DNA of 36,951 nucleotides from JACQNR01 sp049515175. Lineage in GTDB: Bacteria; Acidobacteriota; Terriglobia; UBA7540. Location: positions 1 through 36,951 of the forward strand of contig JBEKUI010000009.1 of NCBI GenBank assembly GCA_049515175.1. Reading direction: 5' to 3'. Of this stretch, positions 23,459 to 32,201 are shown in pieces. Each line of letters begins with the position of its first letter. The stretch's first letter is position 1. A program made the translations under genes and the position numbers. The notes beneath the pieces were generated by a model that searched no databases, was not told the DNA's origin, and saw only the letters and a list, made by a program, of their open reading frames with translations.

Positions 23459-24913
23459 ATGGCCAACCAGGACCGATTCTTTTTCGACCGCTACGGTCTG
23501 ACCGAAGCCGATCTTGAGAAGTATCTCGCCGCCGCCCTTTCCGAAGGCGGCGACTATGCCGACCTCTATTTCGAATACACGACGACTTCCTCGATACTCC
23601 TCGACGAGTCGCTGGTGAAGAGTGCGACGGAAGGGATTTCGACGGGCTGCGGCGTGCGTGTGATTGCCGGCGACCAGACGGGCTACGCCTATACTGACGA
23701 CCTGAGCCCGGAAAGAATCTTCAAGGCGGCGCGCATTGCTGCCCGGATCGCCAGCGGCCCGGCACGCGTCTCGACCGTGGGGCTGAGCACGATTGACACG
23801 CCGCATAATTTCTATCTCGTCCCTCATCCCTCCACGGACCGTGCCCTGACCGACAAGCTCGAACTGGTGCGGCGAGGCGACCAGGCGGCGCGAGCCTTCG
23901 ACGCGCGCATCTGCCAGGTCCGGGTGGCTTACGCGGATCAAGTTCGGCACGTTCTGATTGCCGGCTCGGACGGGCCGGTGGTGACGGACGTTCAGCCCCT
24001 GGTGCGTTTCTCGGTCTTCACGATCGCCCAGGAAAAAGACAACTTGCAGTCCGGAACCGGCGGCGGGGGCGGGCGCGTGGGGCTGGAATTCTTCCAGGGT
24101 GAGAAGTCCCCGGAGCACTTCGCGCGCGAAGCGGCGCGGCAGGCGATCGTTCAGCTGGGTGCGCAGGCGGCTCCGGCGGGTGAAATGGAAGTCGTGTTGG
24201 GCCCGGGCTGGCCGGGGATCCTGCTCCATGAAGCGGTGGGCCACGGCTTGGAAGCGGATTTCAACCGCAAGGGAATCTCCGCCTTCAGCGGGCGCATCGG
24301 CCAACGGGTGGCCTCTGACCTGTGCACGGTGGTCGATGACGGGACCATCCCCAACCGCCGCGGCTCGCTGAACGTCGATGACGAGGGAAAGGCCACGCAG
24401 AAGACGGTGCTGATTGAAAACGGAATTCTGCGCGGCTACCTTCAGGACCGGCTCAGCTCCAATCTGATGCACACTTCGCACACCGGAAACGGGCGCCGCG
24501 AGAGTTATGAGCACATTCCGATGCCGCGCATGACGAACACTTACATGCTGGCCGGGAACGAAGACCCGCAGGACATCCTCCGATCGGTTCGGCGCGGGCT
24601 TTACGCGGTCTCGTTCGGCGGCGGCCAGGTGGACATCACCAACGGCAAGTTTGTCTTCTCGGCTTCCGAGGCCTACCTGATTGAAGACGGGAAGGTGACG
24701 GCGCCGGTCAAGGGTGCGACGCTGATCGGCGATGGACCGACCGTGCTGACGCGCGTGACGGCGGTGGGCAACGATCTCCAGTTGGATCCCGGAATCGGTT
24801 CCTGCGGCAAGGATGGGCAGAGCGTGCCCGTCGGGGTCGGCATCCCTACTCTCAAGGTCAGCCAGTTGACGGTAGGCGGAACCGCTCCGCGAGGCGGACA
24901 GTCGTTTCAGTGA
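23459..24913 (+). CDS. tldD: TldD metalloprotease subunit
   Basis: TldD and TldE form a heteromeric cytosolic protease that degrades unfolded peptides, and in some bacteria matures microcins or other modified peptides. The 484 residues contain the catalytic HEAVGHGLEADF motif, with H257, E258 and H262 as expected metal ligands and base, then GTIPNRRGSLNVDDEGK. The C-terminal IPMPRMTNTYMLAGNEDPQD and the conserved GGQVDITNGKFVFSASEAYL follow. It is paired with tldE 113 bp downstream. Confidence 0.95.
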   Translation: MANQDRFFFDRYGLTEADLEKYLAAALSEGGDYADLYFEYTTTSSILLDESLVKSATEGISTGCGVRVIAGDQTGYAYTDDLSPERIFKAARIAARIASGPARVSTVGLSTIDTPHNFYLVPHPSTDRALTDKLELVRRGDQAARAFDARICQVRVAYADQVRHVLIAGSDGPVVTDVQPLVRFSVFTIAQEKDNLQSGTGGGGGRVGLEFFQGEKSPEHFAREAARQAIVQLGAQAAPAGEMEVVLGPGWPGILLHEAVGHGLEADFNRKGISAFSGRIGQRVASDLCTVVDDGTIPNRRGSLNVDDEGKATQKTVLIENGILRGYLQDRLSSNLMHTSHTGNGRRESYEHIPMPRMTNTYMLAGNEDPQDILRSVRRGLYAVSFGGGQVDITNGKFVFSASEAYLIEDGKVTAPVKGATLIGDGPTVLTRVTAVGNDLQLDPGIGSCGKDGQSVPVGVGIPTLKVSQLTVGGTAPRGGQSFQ

Positions 24914-25026
24914 AAAGCGGGAATTGACGGTGGCCGGGAAGAATTCAGTGGCCGTACATCCCAGGCGAGCGAGAAGTACGACGATTACCCTTTGTGATCG
25001 CGACTCGCGTCGCGTCGATCTAGAGA

Positions 25027-26379
25027 ATGCCAACGAATAACAATCTCGAACAGTTCGCCTCGGAGTTGGTGGAGCGCGCGGTGCGGACCGGCGCGACGGC
25101 CGCCGATGCCGTGGTGCGCGAGGCCGATGAATTCTCCACGGCAGTTCGACTCGGCAAAATTGAGAGTTTGAAGGAAGCGGCTTCGAAGGCTCTGGGATTG
25201 CGTGCCTTTGTGGGCGACCGCAGCGCGACGTCCTACTCCAGTGATTTCTCGTCGCAGTCTCTGGCCCGTATCGTCGAGCGCACGCTGGATATGGCCCGGG
25301 TGACTTCGGAGGATTCCGCCAGCGGTTTGCCCCCCGCTGAATTACTGGGCCGTTATGCCGGCGACTTGCAGCTTTACCATTCCGACGTGGCGGAACTTTC
25401 CACCGAGCGGCGCATCGAATTGGCGCGTGTGGCGGAAGACGCGGCCCTGCAGAGCGACCCGCGAATTCAGAATTCCGAAGGGGCGTGGTTCGAGGCGAGC
25501 TGGGGCACGAAGGCTTACGCCAACTCGCTGGGATTCGCGGGGAGCTATCGAAGCTCTTATTGCGCGGTCTCAGTGGCTCCGATTGCGCAGGACGGGGGCA
25601 TGCAGCGCGACTACTGGTATTCGGTGGCGCGCCGTGCCGGAGCTCTGGAAGACGCTGCGGCCGTGGGTCGCAAAGCCGCCCAGCGCGCCCTGCGCAAACT
25701 GGGCTCGCGTAAAGTCCCCACCTGCCGCGTGCCCGTGGTGTTCGATCCCGAAACCGCTCGCGCCCTGCTGGGACACATCTTCGAGGCGGTGCGCGGCGAT
25801 GCGATCTACCGCAGCGCATCCTTTCTCGCCGGAAAACTGGGCGAGCGCGTGGCGAGCGAGCAGATCACGGTTCTCGATGATGGTCTGCGGCCCGGGGGAT
25901 TTGGCTCGCGGCCATTTGATGACGAGGGAATCGGGGCCTCGGTGACATCGGTCATCGAAAAGGGCGTCTTGAGAAACTATCTTCTCAACTGTTACACGGC
26001 GCGCAAGCTGAATCTGAAAACGACGGGCAATGCCTCGCGCGGTATCGCGGGGGCGCCCGCGGTCGGGCCCAAGAACTTTTATCTCGCGGCGGGGGCGCAA
26101 TCGCCGGAGGAGATTCTGGGGTCGGTGAAAAACGGCTTCTACGTTACCGATCTGATCGGATTTGGAGTTAACATCGTCACCGGGGACTATTCCCGCGGCG
26201 CCTCGGGACTCTGGATCGAGAATGGAAAGCTGACCTACCCCGTCGAGGAAGTCACCATCGCCGGAAATCTCCGCACGATGCTGAACCAGATCGAGGCGGT
26301 CGGCTCCGACCTGGAATTTCGAAGCGCCCTCGCCGCGCCCACGCTCCTGGTCGGCGGATTGACGGTCGCCGGGACGTAG
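25027..26379 (+). CDS. pmbA: TldE/PmbA protease partner
   Basis: The partner of TldD, 450 residues, lacks the HEXXXH motif, as PmbA/TldE proteins do; at the equivalent place it has LLGHIFEAVRGDAIYR. Other family features are KIESLKEAASKALGLRAFVG, DDEGIGASVTSVIEKGVLRN and YVTDLIGFGVNIVTGDYSRG near the end. The ATG at 25027 lies 113 bp after tldD; the gap shows only a GC-rich partial palindrome near 24998-25020. Operon partners are expected to act together. Confidence 0.95.
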   Translation: MPTNNNLEQFASELVERAVRTGATAADAVVREADEFSTAVRLGKIESLKEAASKALGLRAFVGDRSATSYSSDFSSQSLARIVERTLDMARVTSEDSASGLPPAELLGRYAGDLQLYHSDVAELSTERRIELARVAEDAALQSDPRIQNSEGAWFEASWGTKAYANSLGFAGSYRSSYCAVSVAPIAQDGGMQRDYWYSVARRAGALEDAAAVGRKAAQRALRKLGSRKVPTCRVPVVFDPETARALLGHIFEAVRGDAIYRSASFLAGKLGERVASEQITVLDDGLRPGGFGSRPFDDEGIGASVTSVIEKGVLRNYLLNCYTARKLNLKTTGNASRGIAGAPAVGPKNFYLAAGAQSPEEILGSVKNGFYVTDLIGFGVNIVTGDYSRGASGLWIENGKLTYPVEEVTIAGNLRTMLNQIEAVGSDLEFRSALAAPTLLVGGLTVAGT

Positions 26380-26383
26380 GTTT

Positions 26384-26646
26384 GGAAATTGGAAACTGGA
26401 AAATAGAAACTGGACTGGTGTCGAGGATTGTTTTCTTGCTTCCCAGTGTCTCGCCTCAGAAATAGGTGGCGCATGGCGGGGCAACGCTGTCATGCTGAGT
26501 CCGTCAGCCGACGGACGAAGCATCTGCAGTTGTTTTGGATGGATCGAGAATGCAGATTCTTCGCTGCACTCAGAATGACATGCCTTCGAATGTGTCGCTT
26601 TCGTGGGTAATACGATACTGGTTTCCAGTTTCTAATTTCCAGTTTC
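26384..26646. repeat. Inverted repeat pair of GGAAACTGG units flanking a 211-bp core
   Basis: Arms 26392-26413 and 26625-26646 are inverted copies with 21 of 22 matching positions; weaker similarity extends outward. The left side (26381-26411) also matches the rpmJ-rpsM repeat at 30 of 31 positions. The core contains a second, independent palindrome (26488-26580). The element fills the gap between pmbA and the next gene and ends eight bases before that gene's ATG. It has no transposase gene of its own. Confidence 0.7.
26488..26580. repeat. TGTCATnCTGAGT imperfect palindrome (interspersed repeat type)
   Basis: TGTCATGCTGAGT (26488-26500) and ACTCAGAATGACA (26568-26580) are inverted with one mismatch, and GAAGCATCTGCA (26517-26528) with TGCAGATTCTTC (26551-26562) form an inner stem, also with one mismatch. 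A small CCGTC/GACGG hairpin lies between the left stems. This recalls a class of interspersed palindromes (GTCATTCTGAG...GAAGAATCT) that I recognise from several bacterial genomes; the link is from memory and not searched. Confidence 0.7.
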
Positions 26647-26653
26647 TAATGCC

Positions 26654-27109
26654 ATGGCCGAAGAGCGCTCCAGTCCCACCTACATCCTCATCGGCGTGGT
26701 GGCCATCATCGCGCTTGTGGCCATCGTGATTGTAGCCACGCGGCCGCGCTCCGCACCCGTTGCGCCCGCCGCCGCGCTGAGTGCGGACCAGCGGGCCTAC
26801 CTCGACAAGGTTGCGGTTTCCGGCGCGCGCATGAGCGCCGCTGAGAATTTCCTCGGGCACACCGTAACCATCCTTGATGCCCAGGTCACGAACCAGGGAG
26901 AGCGCGAGGTGCGGGAGATCGAGCTGCAACTGGAGTTCGTGGACACGCTCAATCAAGTGGTCTTGCGCGAGCGCGCCCATCCTCTCGCCCCCCACGTGAT
27001 CCCTCTCAAACCCCGCGAGACTCGCGCCTTCCAGGTCTCCTTCGATCACATGCCGCTGGAATGGAATCAGGCTCCGCCGCGGGTCGCCGTGGTCTCCGTG
27101 CAATTCTAG
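26654..27109 (+). CDS. Membrane-anchored protein of unknown function
   Basis: A 151-residue protein with one N-terminal transmembrane helix (YILIGVVAIIALVAIVIVAT, about residues 10-29) and an outward C-terminal domain of about 115 residues. The domain looks like an all-beta fold: LGHTVTILDAQVTNQGEREV, REIELQLEFVDTLNQVVLRE and KPRETRAFQVSFDHMPLEWN. It resembles the FxLYD/DUF2393-like group, but this is a weak impression. Its ATG directly follows the repeat element, and there is no clear ribosome binding site. It is convergent with the phosphoesterase gene. Confidence 0.75.
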   Translation: MAEERSSPTYILIGVVAIIALVAIVIVATRPRSAPVAPAAALSADQRAYLDKVAVSGARMSAAENFLGHTVTILDAQVTNQGEREVREIELQLEFVDTLNQVVLRERAHPLAPHVIPLKPRETRAFQVSFDHMPLEWNQAPPRVAVVSVQF

Positions 27110-27130
27110 GAAATCGGTCAGTGCGGGGTC

Positions 27131-27877
27131 TTAGCGGCCGAATTCGAGCCGCCGGACGAGGGGGTCCGGCAGGCCCGCCTCGCGCATTCTCTTCTGTGTG
27201 GATTTCAGGTCATAGGGAGTGCGGTAATACTCAACTTGATTCTGAGTGCTGTCCAGGATGGCGAAACCCGCCCGCCAGTCGCCGTCGCGCGGCTGGCCGA
27301 CCGAGCCGGGGTTGATGAGGTAGCGGCCGCCCTCCTCAATCGGCAGGGTATTCGTGTGCCCGTCGTCCTTGCATGACCAGCGGATGGATTGGAAGCGGCC
27401 TTTGGCTGTCAGCATGAAGCCGCCCTGGTAGTGGGTGTGCCCGAAGAAGACCGCTTGCGCTTGCAGATTGCGCAGCGCCGGGAGCGCTTGGCCCGGGCCC
27501 AGGATATATTCGTCCTCGTCGATGGGTGCCCCGTGGACGGCCTCGAACCATTCAATTTGCACTGGGCCGGCGGGGAGCGCTCGCAGAAACTCGATGTTCT
27601 CAGGGGTCAGTTGGTTGCGCGTCCAGTCGGTGCCCAGGCGCGCGAGAGGATTGAATTCCGCCGCATCGGTCAGTCCGGAGCAGGCCTTGTCGTGGTTGCC
27701 GCGGATGATGATGCGCGCCAAACCGCGCATGCGTTCGACCGTGGCGTTGGGGTCCGGCCCGTAGCCCACCAGGTCGCCGAGGCAGAGGATTTCTTTGTAT
27801 TTGCCCGCCGCGACTTCCAGACAGCGTTCGAGCGCCTCGAGGTTCGAGTGAATATCGCTGAGAAACAGGTAACGCAA
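27131..27877 (-). CDS. Calcineurin-like metallophosphoesterase (YfcE/MJ0936-like)
   Basis: A 248-residue cytosolic phosphoesterase with the two-metal motif set: FLSDIHSNLEALE, GDLVGYGPDP, RGNHDK, VHGAP and GHTHYQGGF. The substrate is unknown; relatives hydrolyse phosphodiesters or dinucleoside polyphosphates. A TTG start at 27877 (MRYLFLSDIHSN) is chosen because a TATAAT lies at 27904-27899, inside the longer alternative frame, and because family members start at this point. It is divergent from aroC. Confidence 0.88.
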   Translation of the reverse strand: MRYLFLSDIHSNLEALERCLEVAAGKYKEILCLGDLVGYGPDPNATVERMRGLARIIIRGNHDKACSGLTDAAEFNPLARLGTDWTRNQLTPENIEFLRALPAGPVQIEWFEAVHGAPIDEDEYILGPGQALPALRNLQAQAVFFGHTHYQGGFMLTAKGRFQSIRWSCKDDGHTNTLPIEEGGRYLINPGSVGQPRDGDWRAGFAILDSTQNQVEYYRTPYDLKSTQKRMREAGLPDPLVRRLEFGR

Positions 27878-27898
27878 CAGTGCCCCCGTGAGTGTGGG

Positions 27899-27904
27899 AT
27901 TATA
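27899..27904 (-). promoter_or_regulatory. Candidate -10 box of the metallophosphoesterase gene
   Basis: A perfect TATAAT on the minus strand is positioned about 22 bp before the TTG start, giving a very short leader. No recognisable -35 occurs at 16-18 bp upstream. If used, it rules out starts further upstream. Confidence 0.4.
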
Positions 27905-27958
27905 GTCCAGACGGGCGAACTGAGGGCGGAGAATCGTGCCGCCGACAGGCGGTGCTTT

Positions 27959-27987
27959 TTGACGCATTTCACGGATTCCGCTAAAAT
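27959..27987 (+). promoter_or_regulatory. Sigma-70-type promoter of aroC-def-fmt
   Basis: TTGACG (27959-27964) and TAAAAT (27982-27987) are separated by exactly 17 bp; each matches five of six consensus positions. Transcription would begin near 27994, about 33 bp before the aroC ATG. It is the only strong promoter visible before the aroC, def and fmt genes. Confidence 0.8.
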
Positions 27988-28026
27988 CCTGGTGTCAGAC
28001 TTGCCGCCTGTTTCCAGAGAGGATTG

Positions 28027-29202
28027 ATGCTACGTTTCTACACTGCGGGAGAATCGCATGGCCAGGCGCTGGTGGCCTTCGTCTCCGGGATTCCGGCGGG
28101 CCTGCGCATTGATTTCGAATACGTCCACCGCGAACTCCAGCGCCGGCAAGGAGGCTACGGCCGCGGCGGGAGGATGAAGATCGAGTCCGACACCGCGCAG
28201 TTCCTCTCCGGGGTTCGCCACGGTGAAACCATCGGGTCGCCGATCGCCATCCTGATTGAGAACCGCGACTGGCCGAACTGGAAGGAAGCGATGGCGGTGG
28301 AGGAGAGTCCTGCGTCCCGCGAAAAGTACAAGCCCCTATCACCGCCGCGGCCGGGCCACGCCGACCTGGCGGGCTGCCTGAAATTCAATTTTTGCGACGC
28401 GCGCTACGTTCTGGAGCGGGCCAGCGCGCGCGAGACGACGTCGCGCGTGGCGGCGGGAAGCCTTGCGAAACTATTCCTAAAAGATTGTGGGATTGAGGTG
28501 GCGAGCCACGTCGTGGCCGTGGGTGGGGTGAAGCTAGCGGACGCCGGCGTGGCTTTCGACAGGATTCTGGCGCTGCGCGCCAAGCAGGAGATCGTCCTCA
28601 ATTGTGTCGATCCCGGAACCGAAGAACGGATGAAGGCCCAGGTGGACCGGGCCTTGCAGGCGCGCGACTCCGTGGGCGGCGTCTTCGAGGTGAGGGCGCG
28701 CGGCGTTCCTCCCGGGCTTGGCTCGTGCGCGCAATGGGATGAGAAACTCGACGGGCAGCTCGCGCAAGCGGTCATGTCGATCCAGGCCGTGAAGGGAGTG
28801 GAAGTCGGGATCGCCATCGCCGCCGCCGGCGGAATGGGCTCCCAGGTTCATGATGAAATCGGTTACGACCGCGAGCACGCGCGCTTCATCCGGCCGACGA
28901 ATCGGGCGGGCGGGCTCGAAGGCGGCATGACCAACGGCGAAGAGGTGATTGTGCGCGGCCACTTGAAGCCCATCTCCAGCATTCGCCAACCGTTGCAGTC
29001 GGTGGACCTAGCGAGCAAAGAACCGGTGAAGGCTGCCTACGAGCGCTCAGATGTTTGTGTGGTGCCTGCGGCAGGCGTGATCGCCGAAGCCATGGTGGCC
29101 CTGGTGCTGGCGCGCGCGTTTCTGGAAAAATTCGGCGGGGACTCGATGCCGGAAACGAAACGCAACTATGAAGGGTATTTGCAGCAGGTCCGCCGGTTCT
29201 AA
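28027..29202 (+). CDS. aroC: Chorismate synthase
   Basis: AroC performs the last shikimate pathway step, EPSP to chorismate, using reduced FMN without net redox. The ATG at 28027 follows AGAGAGGA and gives 391 residues. Diagnostic segments are FYTAGESHGQALVAF, RRQGGYGRGGRMKIESDTAQ, PRPGHADLAGCLKF, RASARETTSRVAAG and GGLEGGMTNGEEVIVRGHLK. The gene precedes def, fmt and rsmB, which suggests a housekeeping operon. Confidence 0.97.
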   Translation: MLRFYTAGESHGQALVAFVSGIPAGLRIDFEYVHRELQRRQGGYGRGGRMKIESDTAQFLSGVRHGETIGSPIAILIENRDWPNWKEAMAVEESPASREKYKPLSPPRPGHADLAGCLKFNFCDARYVLERASARETTSRVAAGSLAKLFLKDCGIEVASHVVAVGGVKLADAGVAFDRILALRAKQEIVLNCVDPGTEERMKAQVDRALQARDSVGGVFEVRARGVPPGLGSCAQWDEKLDGQLAQAVMSIQAVKGVEVGIAIAAAGGMGSQVHDEIGYDREHARFIRPTNRAGGLEGGMTNGEEVIVRGHLKPISSIRQPLQSVDLASKEPVKAAYERSDVCVVPAAGVIAEAMVALVLARAFLEKFGGDSMPETKRNYEGYLQQVRRF

Positions 29203-29240
29203 CCGAAAAATCGCAAACATGGAATTTCAAGTTTCGGACT

Positions 29241-29750
29241 ATGATTTATCCCATCGTCAAGTACGGCCAGAAGGTGCTGGAGACGCCGGCGGAGCCCGTG
29301 ACGGTTTTCGACGGCGATCTCAAAAAACTCGTCGCCGACATGTTTGAGACAATGTACGCGGCGAACGGCGTGGGCCTGGCGGCGCCGCAGATCGGCATCG
29401 GCAGGCGGCTTTGCGTGATCGACGTGACTGCCGCCGAGGACGCGAACTCCCCGCTCGTCCTCGTCAATCCGGTGATCGTCGCAATGGGGGGCAAGCAGTT
29501 GCAGGACGAGGGCTGCCTGAGCCTGCCCGAGTTCCGGGCCGGGACGCCCCGCCCGGAGCAAGTGACGGTGCGCGCGCAGGATCTGCAAGGGAAAGAGTTC
29601 ACGATGACGGGCGAAGGGTTGCTCGCCCGCGCCTTCTGCCACGAGACCGACCACCTGAACGGAGTTCTCTTCATCCACCACCTCAGCCTGCTCAAGCGCG
29701 ACTCCATCAAGCGCAAGATCAAGAAGCTCGTGAAAGCAGGAGAGTGGTAA
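29241..29750 (+). CDS. def: Peptide deformylase
   Basis: Def removes the formyl group from nascent proteins before Map acts. The 169 residues carry all three motifs: GVGLAAPQIG near residue 42, EGCLSLPE with the metal ligand C92, and HETDH with H134, E135 and H138. The start ATG at 29241 is 38 bp after aroC; the nearby ATG at 29219 is out of frame. It lies upstream of fmt, its functional opposite, in the common def-fmt-rsmB order. Confidence 0.97.
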   Translation: MIYPIVKYGQKVLETPAEPVTVFDGDLKKLVADMFETMYAANGVGLAAPQIGIGRRLCVIDVTAAEDANSPLVLVNPVIVAMGGKQLQDEGCLSLPEFRAGTPRPEQVTVRAQDLQGKEFTMTGEGLLARAFCHETDHLNGVLFIHHLSLLKRDSIKRKIKKLVKAGEW

Positions 29751-29793
29751 CCACGGTGGTCCGTAACACTCCACAACGCCTCGAAGGCCGCAG

Positions 29794-30744
29794 GTGACCG
29801 ACAATCCGATGAATCTCATCTTCTGTGGCACTCCGCAATTTGCCGTTCCCACCCTGGAAAAGTTACTGGCGGAAGGTTTTGTCATCGAACTGGTCGTGAC
29901 CCAGCCGGATGAACCCTCCGGCCGGGGGTATGAAGTTGCGGCGCCGCCCATCAAACAACTCGCGGAGAAGGCAGGCCTCAAGGTCTTTCAGCCCGCCAAA
30001 CTCAAGGACCCCGCCACGCAGGAATTTCTGTCGAAATACCGTCCCGATGCCATGGTCGTCGTCGCGTACGGGCGAATCATCCCGCCCTGGATGATCGAAC
30101 TGCCGCGGCTGGGCTGCATCAATCTTCATGCCTCGCTGCTTCCCAAGTATCGCGGCGCCGGGCCGATTCAGTGGGCACTGATCAACGGCGAGCGCGTGAC
30201 CGGGATCACCACGATGAAAATCGATCCCGGTATGGATACGGGCGACATTCTCCTGATGCGCGAGGTGGAAATCGCCGAGGAGGAGACGACCGAAACGCTG
30301 TCGAGAAAATTGAGCACGATCGGTGCGGGCCTCATGATCGAGACGCTGCGCGGCCTGGAACGCGGTGAAATCACCGCGCGGCCCCAGGAGCATTCGCAGG
30401 CGACGCTCGCTCCGATGATCAAGAAGGAGCACGGCCGTCTGGACTGGGCGATGACTGCCCAGCAGCTTGCCTGGCGAGTCCGCGGCCTGCGCCCGTGGCC
30501 GGGGGCCTACTCGACTTTCCGCGGGAAGAACTTCCACATCTGGGTCGCCCGCCCGGAGCCTGCTGCAGCTTCCGGTTCACAAGCGCCCGGCACGCTCGTG
30601 ACCGAAGGTGGGCGGCTGCTCGTCGCTTGCGGCGAAGGGACGCGCCTGGAATTGCAGGAAGTCCAGCTCGAAGGGCGGAAACGGCTTGGGGCGCGTGATT
30701 TCCTGAACGGCGTCCACCTCGTTCCCGGCGAAAACCTGACCTGA
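29794..30744 (+). CDS. fmt: Methionyl-tRNA formyltransferase
   Basis: Fmt formylates the initiator Met-tRNA using 10-formyltetrahydrofolate. The frame gives 316 residues from a GTG at 29794, six bases after GAAGG; the ATG at 29809 (MNLIFCGTPQFAVPTLEKLL) is an alternative nearer the family consensus start. Catalytic-domain features are MVVVAYGRIIP, then INLHASLLPKYRGAGPIQWA and TTMKIDPGMDTGDIL. The C-terminal OB domain contains VRGLRPWPGAYSTF. It ends at the base of the fmt-rsmB hairpin. Confidence 0.97.
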   Translation: MTDNPMNLIFCGTPQFAVPTLEKLLAEGFVIELVVTQPDEPSGRGYEVAAPPIKQLAEKAGLKVFQPAKLKDPATQEFLSKYRPDAMVVVAYGRIIPPWMIELPRLGCINLHASLLPKYRGAGPIQWALINGERVTGITTMKIDPGMDTGDILLMREVEIAEEETTETLSRKLSTIGAGLMIETLRGLERGEITARPQEHSQATLAPMIKKEHGRLDWAMTAQQLAWRVRGLRPWPGAYSTFRGKNFHIWVARPEPAAASGSQAPGTLVTEGGRLLVACGEGTRLELQEVQLEGRKRLGARDFLNGVHLVPGENLT

Positions 30745-30795
30745 TTATGATCTCCGAACTGCAAATCGTGCGCTTCGCAGTTCGGCATTCATAAT
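30744..30795. repeat. Long hairpin in the fmt-rsmB spacer
   Basis: CCGAACTGC (30754-30762) pairs perfectly with GCAGTTCGG (30777-30785), and ATTATGA (30744-30750) pairs with TCATAAT (30789-30795) around a symmetrical three-base internal loop. AT-rich ATTCATAATT words follow to 30820. The layout is like the rplW-rplB element. It may reduce read-through or stabilise the upstream message; there is no clean T-tract. Confidence 0.65.
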
Positions 30796-30822
30796 TTAGA
30801 ATTCCTCATTCATAATTCCTTT

Positions 30823-32175
30823 GTGCCGATTTCTCCCGCCCGCGAAACCGCATATCGAATTCTGCGCCGAGTGGAGAGCGGACGCGCCTTCGCCGTGGAG
30901 CTGCTCCAAAGTCCCGAAGTCGCGGTGCTGCGCGATTCCGACCGGAGGCTGGCGACCGAAATCGTGATGGGCGTGCTCCGCTGGGGCGGCGAGCTGGACT
31001 TCCAAATCGAGCAGCTCTCCGGCAAGGCCATCAGCTATTTTGACGCCGAGGTTCGAACCGTATTGCGGATGAGTGTCTATCAACTCCGCTTCCTCGAGAA
31101 GGTTCCGCCCTCGGCGGTCGTCAATGAGGCGGTCGAGCTGACGAAGTCGGCGCGGAAGCGCTCGGCGGCGGGCTTGGTCAATGCCGTCCTGCGAAAGTGC
31201 CAGCCCCGCAAAATTCATTCTGTCGCGACGGAGCAACTCGGTCAGGACCCCGAACTGCGCGACGCGATGCGCCGGACTCTGCCCGTCTGGCTGTTTGAAC
31301 GCTGGCAGCAGAATTTTGGGAATGACGCTGCTCTCGCACTGGCCTGGGCAAGCAATCAGGTCCCGACCACGACATTGCGAGTCACGCAGGGCGGCAGGGA
31401 AGAGGCTCGACAGCGGCTCGCCGACGAGGGCGTCGAGACAGAGTCTGGGCGCTGGTCGCGCGGCGCTCTGATTGTCCGCGCCGGGAATGTGCAGGCAACA
31501 AACGCATTCCGAAATGGCGAGGTGGTGATTCAGGAGGAAGGCTCGCAGCTGGTTGCCGAACTCGCCGCGCCTCAAGCGGGGCAGCGAGTGCTGGACTTGT
31601 GCGCGGCGCCGGGGATCAAGACACAGCAGCTTGCCGCCAGTCTGGGGCGGGGAACTCTCATCGCCAGTGATCTGAGTGCGCGGCGGCTGGGCACGATGAC
31701 AAGGCTTCTCGCCGGGCGAATCCCGCCGGGCGTCCGGCTCCACGTGGTCCGCCTGGACGCGGCGGCAGCGCTGCCGTTCGGATGCTCCTTCGATACGGTG
31801 CTTGTGGACGCGCCCTGTTCCGGCACAGGGACGCTGGCCCGCAATCCCGAAATCAAGTGGCGGCTACAAGCGAAGGACTTGCAGCGGCTCGCGGAATTGC
31901 AGACTCGAATCCTGCGCAACGCCCTGGGCGTCCTCGCGCCAGGCGGCCGGCTGGTCTATTCAACCTGTTCGCTGGAGGCGGAAGAGAACGAGCGAGTCGT
32001 GGAGGGTGCCTTGCGGGAAGCCGGCGGGTTTCGACAGCTCACGGCAGCGGAACTTGCGTTGATGTTCCCCGCGCTCAGCGAACTCTTCGATCCGCAAGGC
32101 TACTTCCGCACGCGGCCCGACCTGCATGCGATGGACGGTTTCTTCGCTGCCGTGATCGAGCGAATCAAAAGCTGA
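30823..32175 (+). CDS. rsmB: 16S rRNA m5C methyltransferase RsmB
   Basis: RsmB (Sun/Fmu) methylates C967 of 16S rRNA with S-adenosylmethionine. The 450 residues show an N-terminal NusB-like helical domain (AYRILRRVESGRAFAVELLQ), then the methyltransferase: RVLDLCAAPGIKTQQLAASL (cofactor site), DAPCSGTGTLARNPEIKWR with C332, and RLVYSTCSLEAEENERVVEG with C382, the likely nucleophile. The GTG start at 30823 has no visible ribosome binding site. It ends 26 bp before the end of a convergent gene. Confidence 0.95.
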   Translation: MPISPARETAYRILRRVESGRAFAVELLQSPEVAVLRDSDRRLATEIVMGVLRWGGELDFQIEQLSGKAISYFDAEVRTVLRMSVYQLRFLEKVPPSAVVNEAVELTKSARKRSAAGLVNAVLRKCQPRKIHSVATEQLGQDPELRDAMRRTLPVWLFERWQQNFGNDAALALAWASNQVPTTTLRVTQGGREEARQRLADEGVETESGRWSRGALIVRAGNVQATNAFRNGEVVIQEEGSQLVAELAAPQAGQRVLDLCAAPGIKTQQLAASLGRGTLIASDLSARRLGTMTRLLAGRIPPGVRLHVVRLDAAAALPFGCSFDTVLVDAPCSGTGTLARNPEIKWRLQAKDLQRLAELQTRILRNALGVLAPGGRLVYSTCSLEAEENERVVEGALREAGGFRQLTAAELALMFPALSELFDPQGYFRTRPDLHAMDGFFAAVIERIKS

Positions 32176-32201
32176 GCTGCGTTGCGAAGTTCGATCGACG
32201 C

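Noticed and set aside
23207..25819. Open minus-strand frame of 870 codons opposite tldD and pmbA
   Set aside because: It lies antisense to two strongly conserved protease genes, is rich in Arg, Pro and Ala as expected for GC-driven shadow frames, and has no recognisable motifs or ribosome binding site.
26428..26610. Short frame inside the nested repeat element
   Set aside because: It is generated by palindromic DNA and does not resemble a protein.
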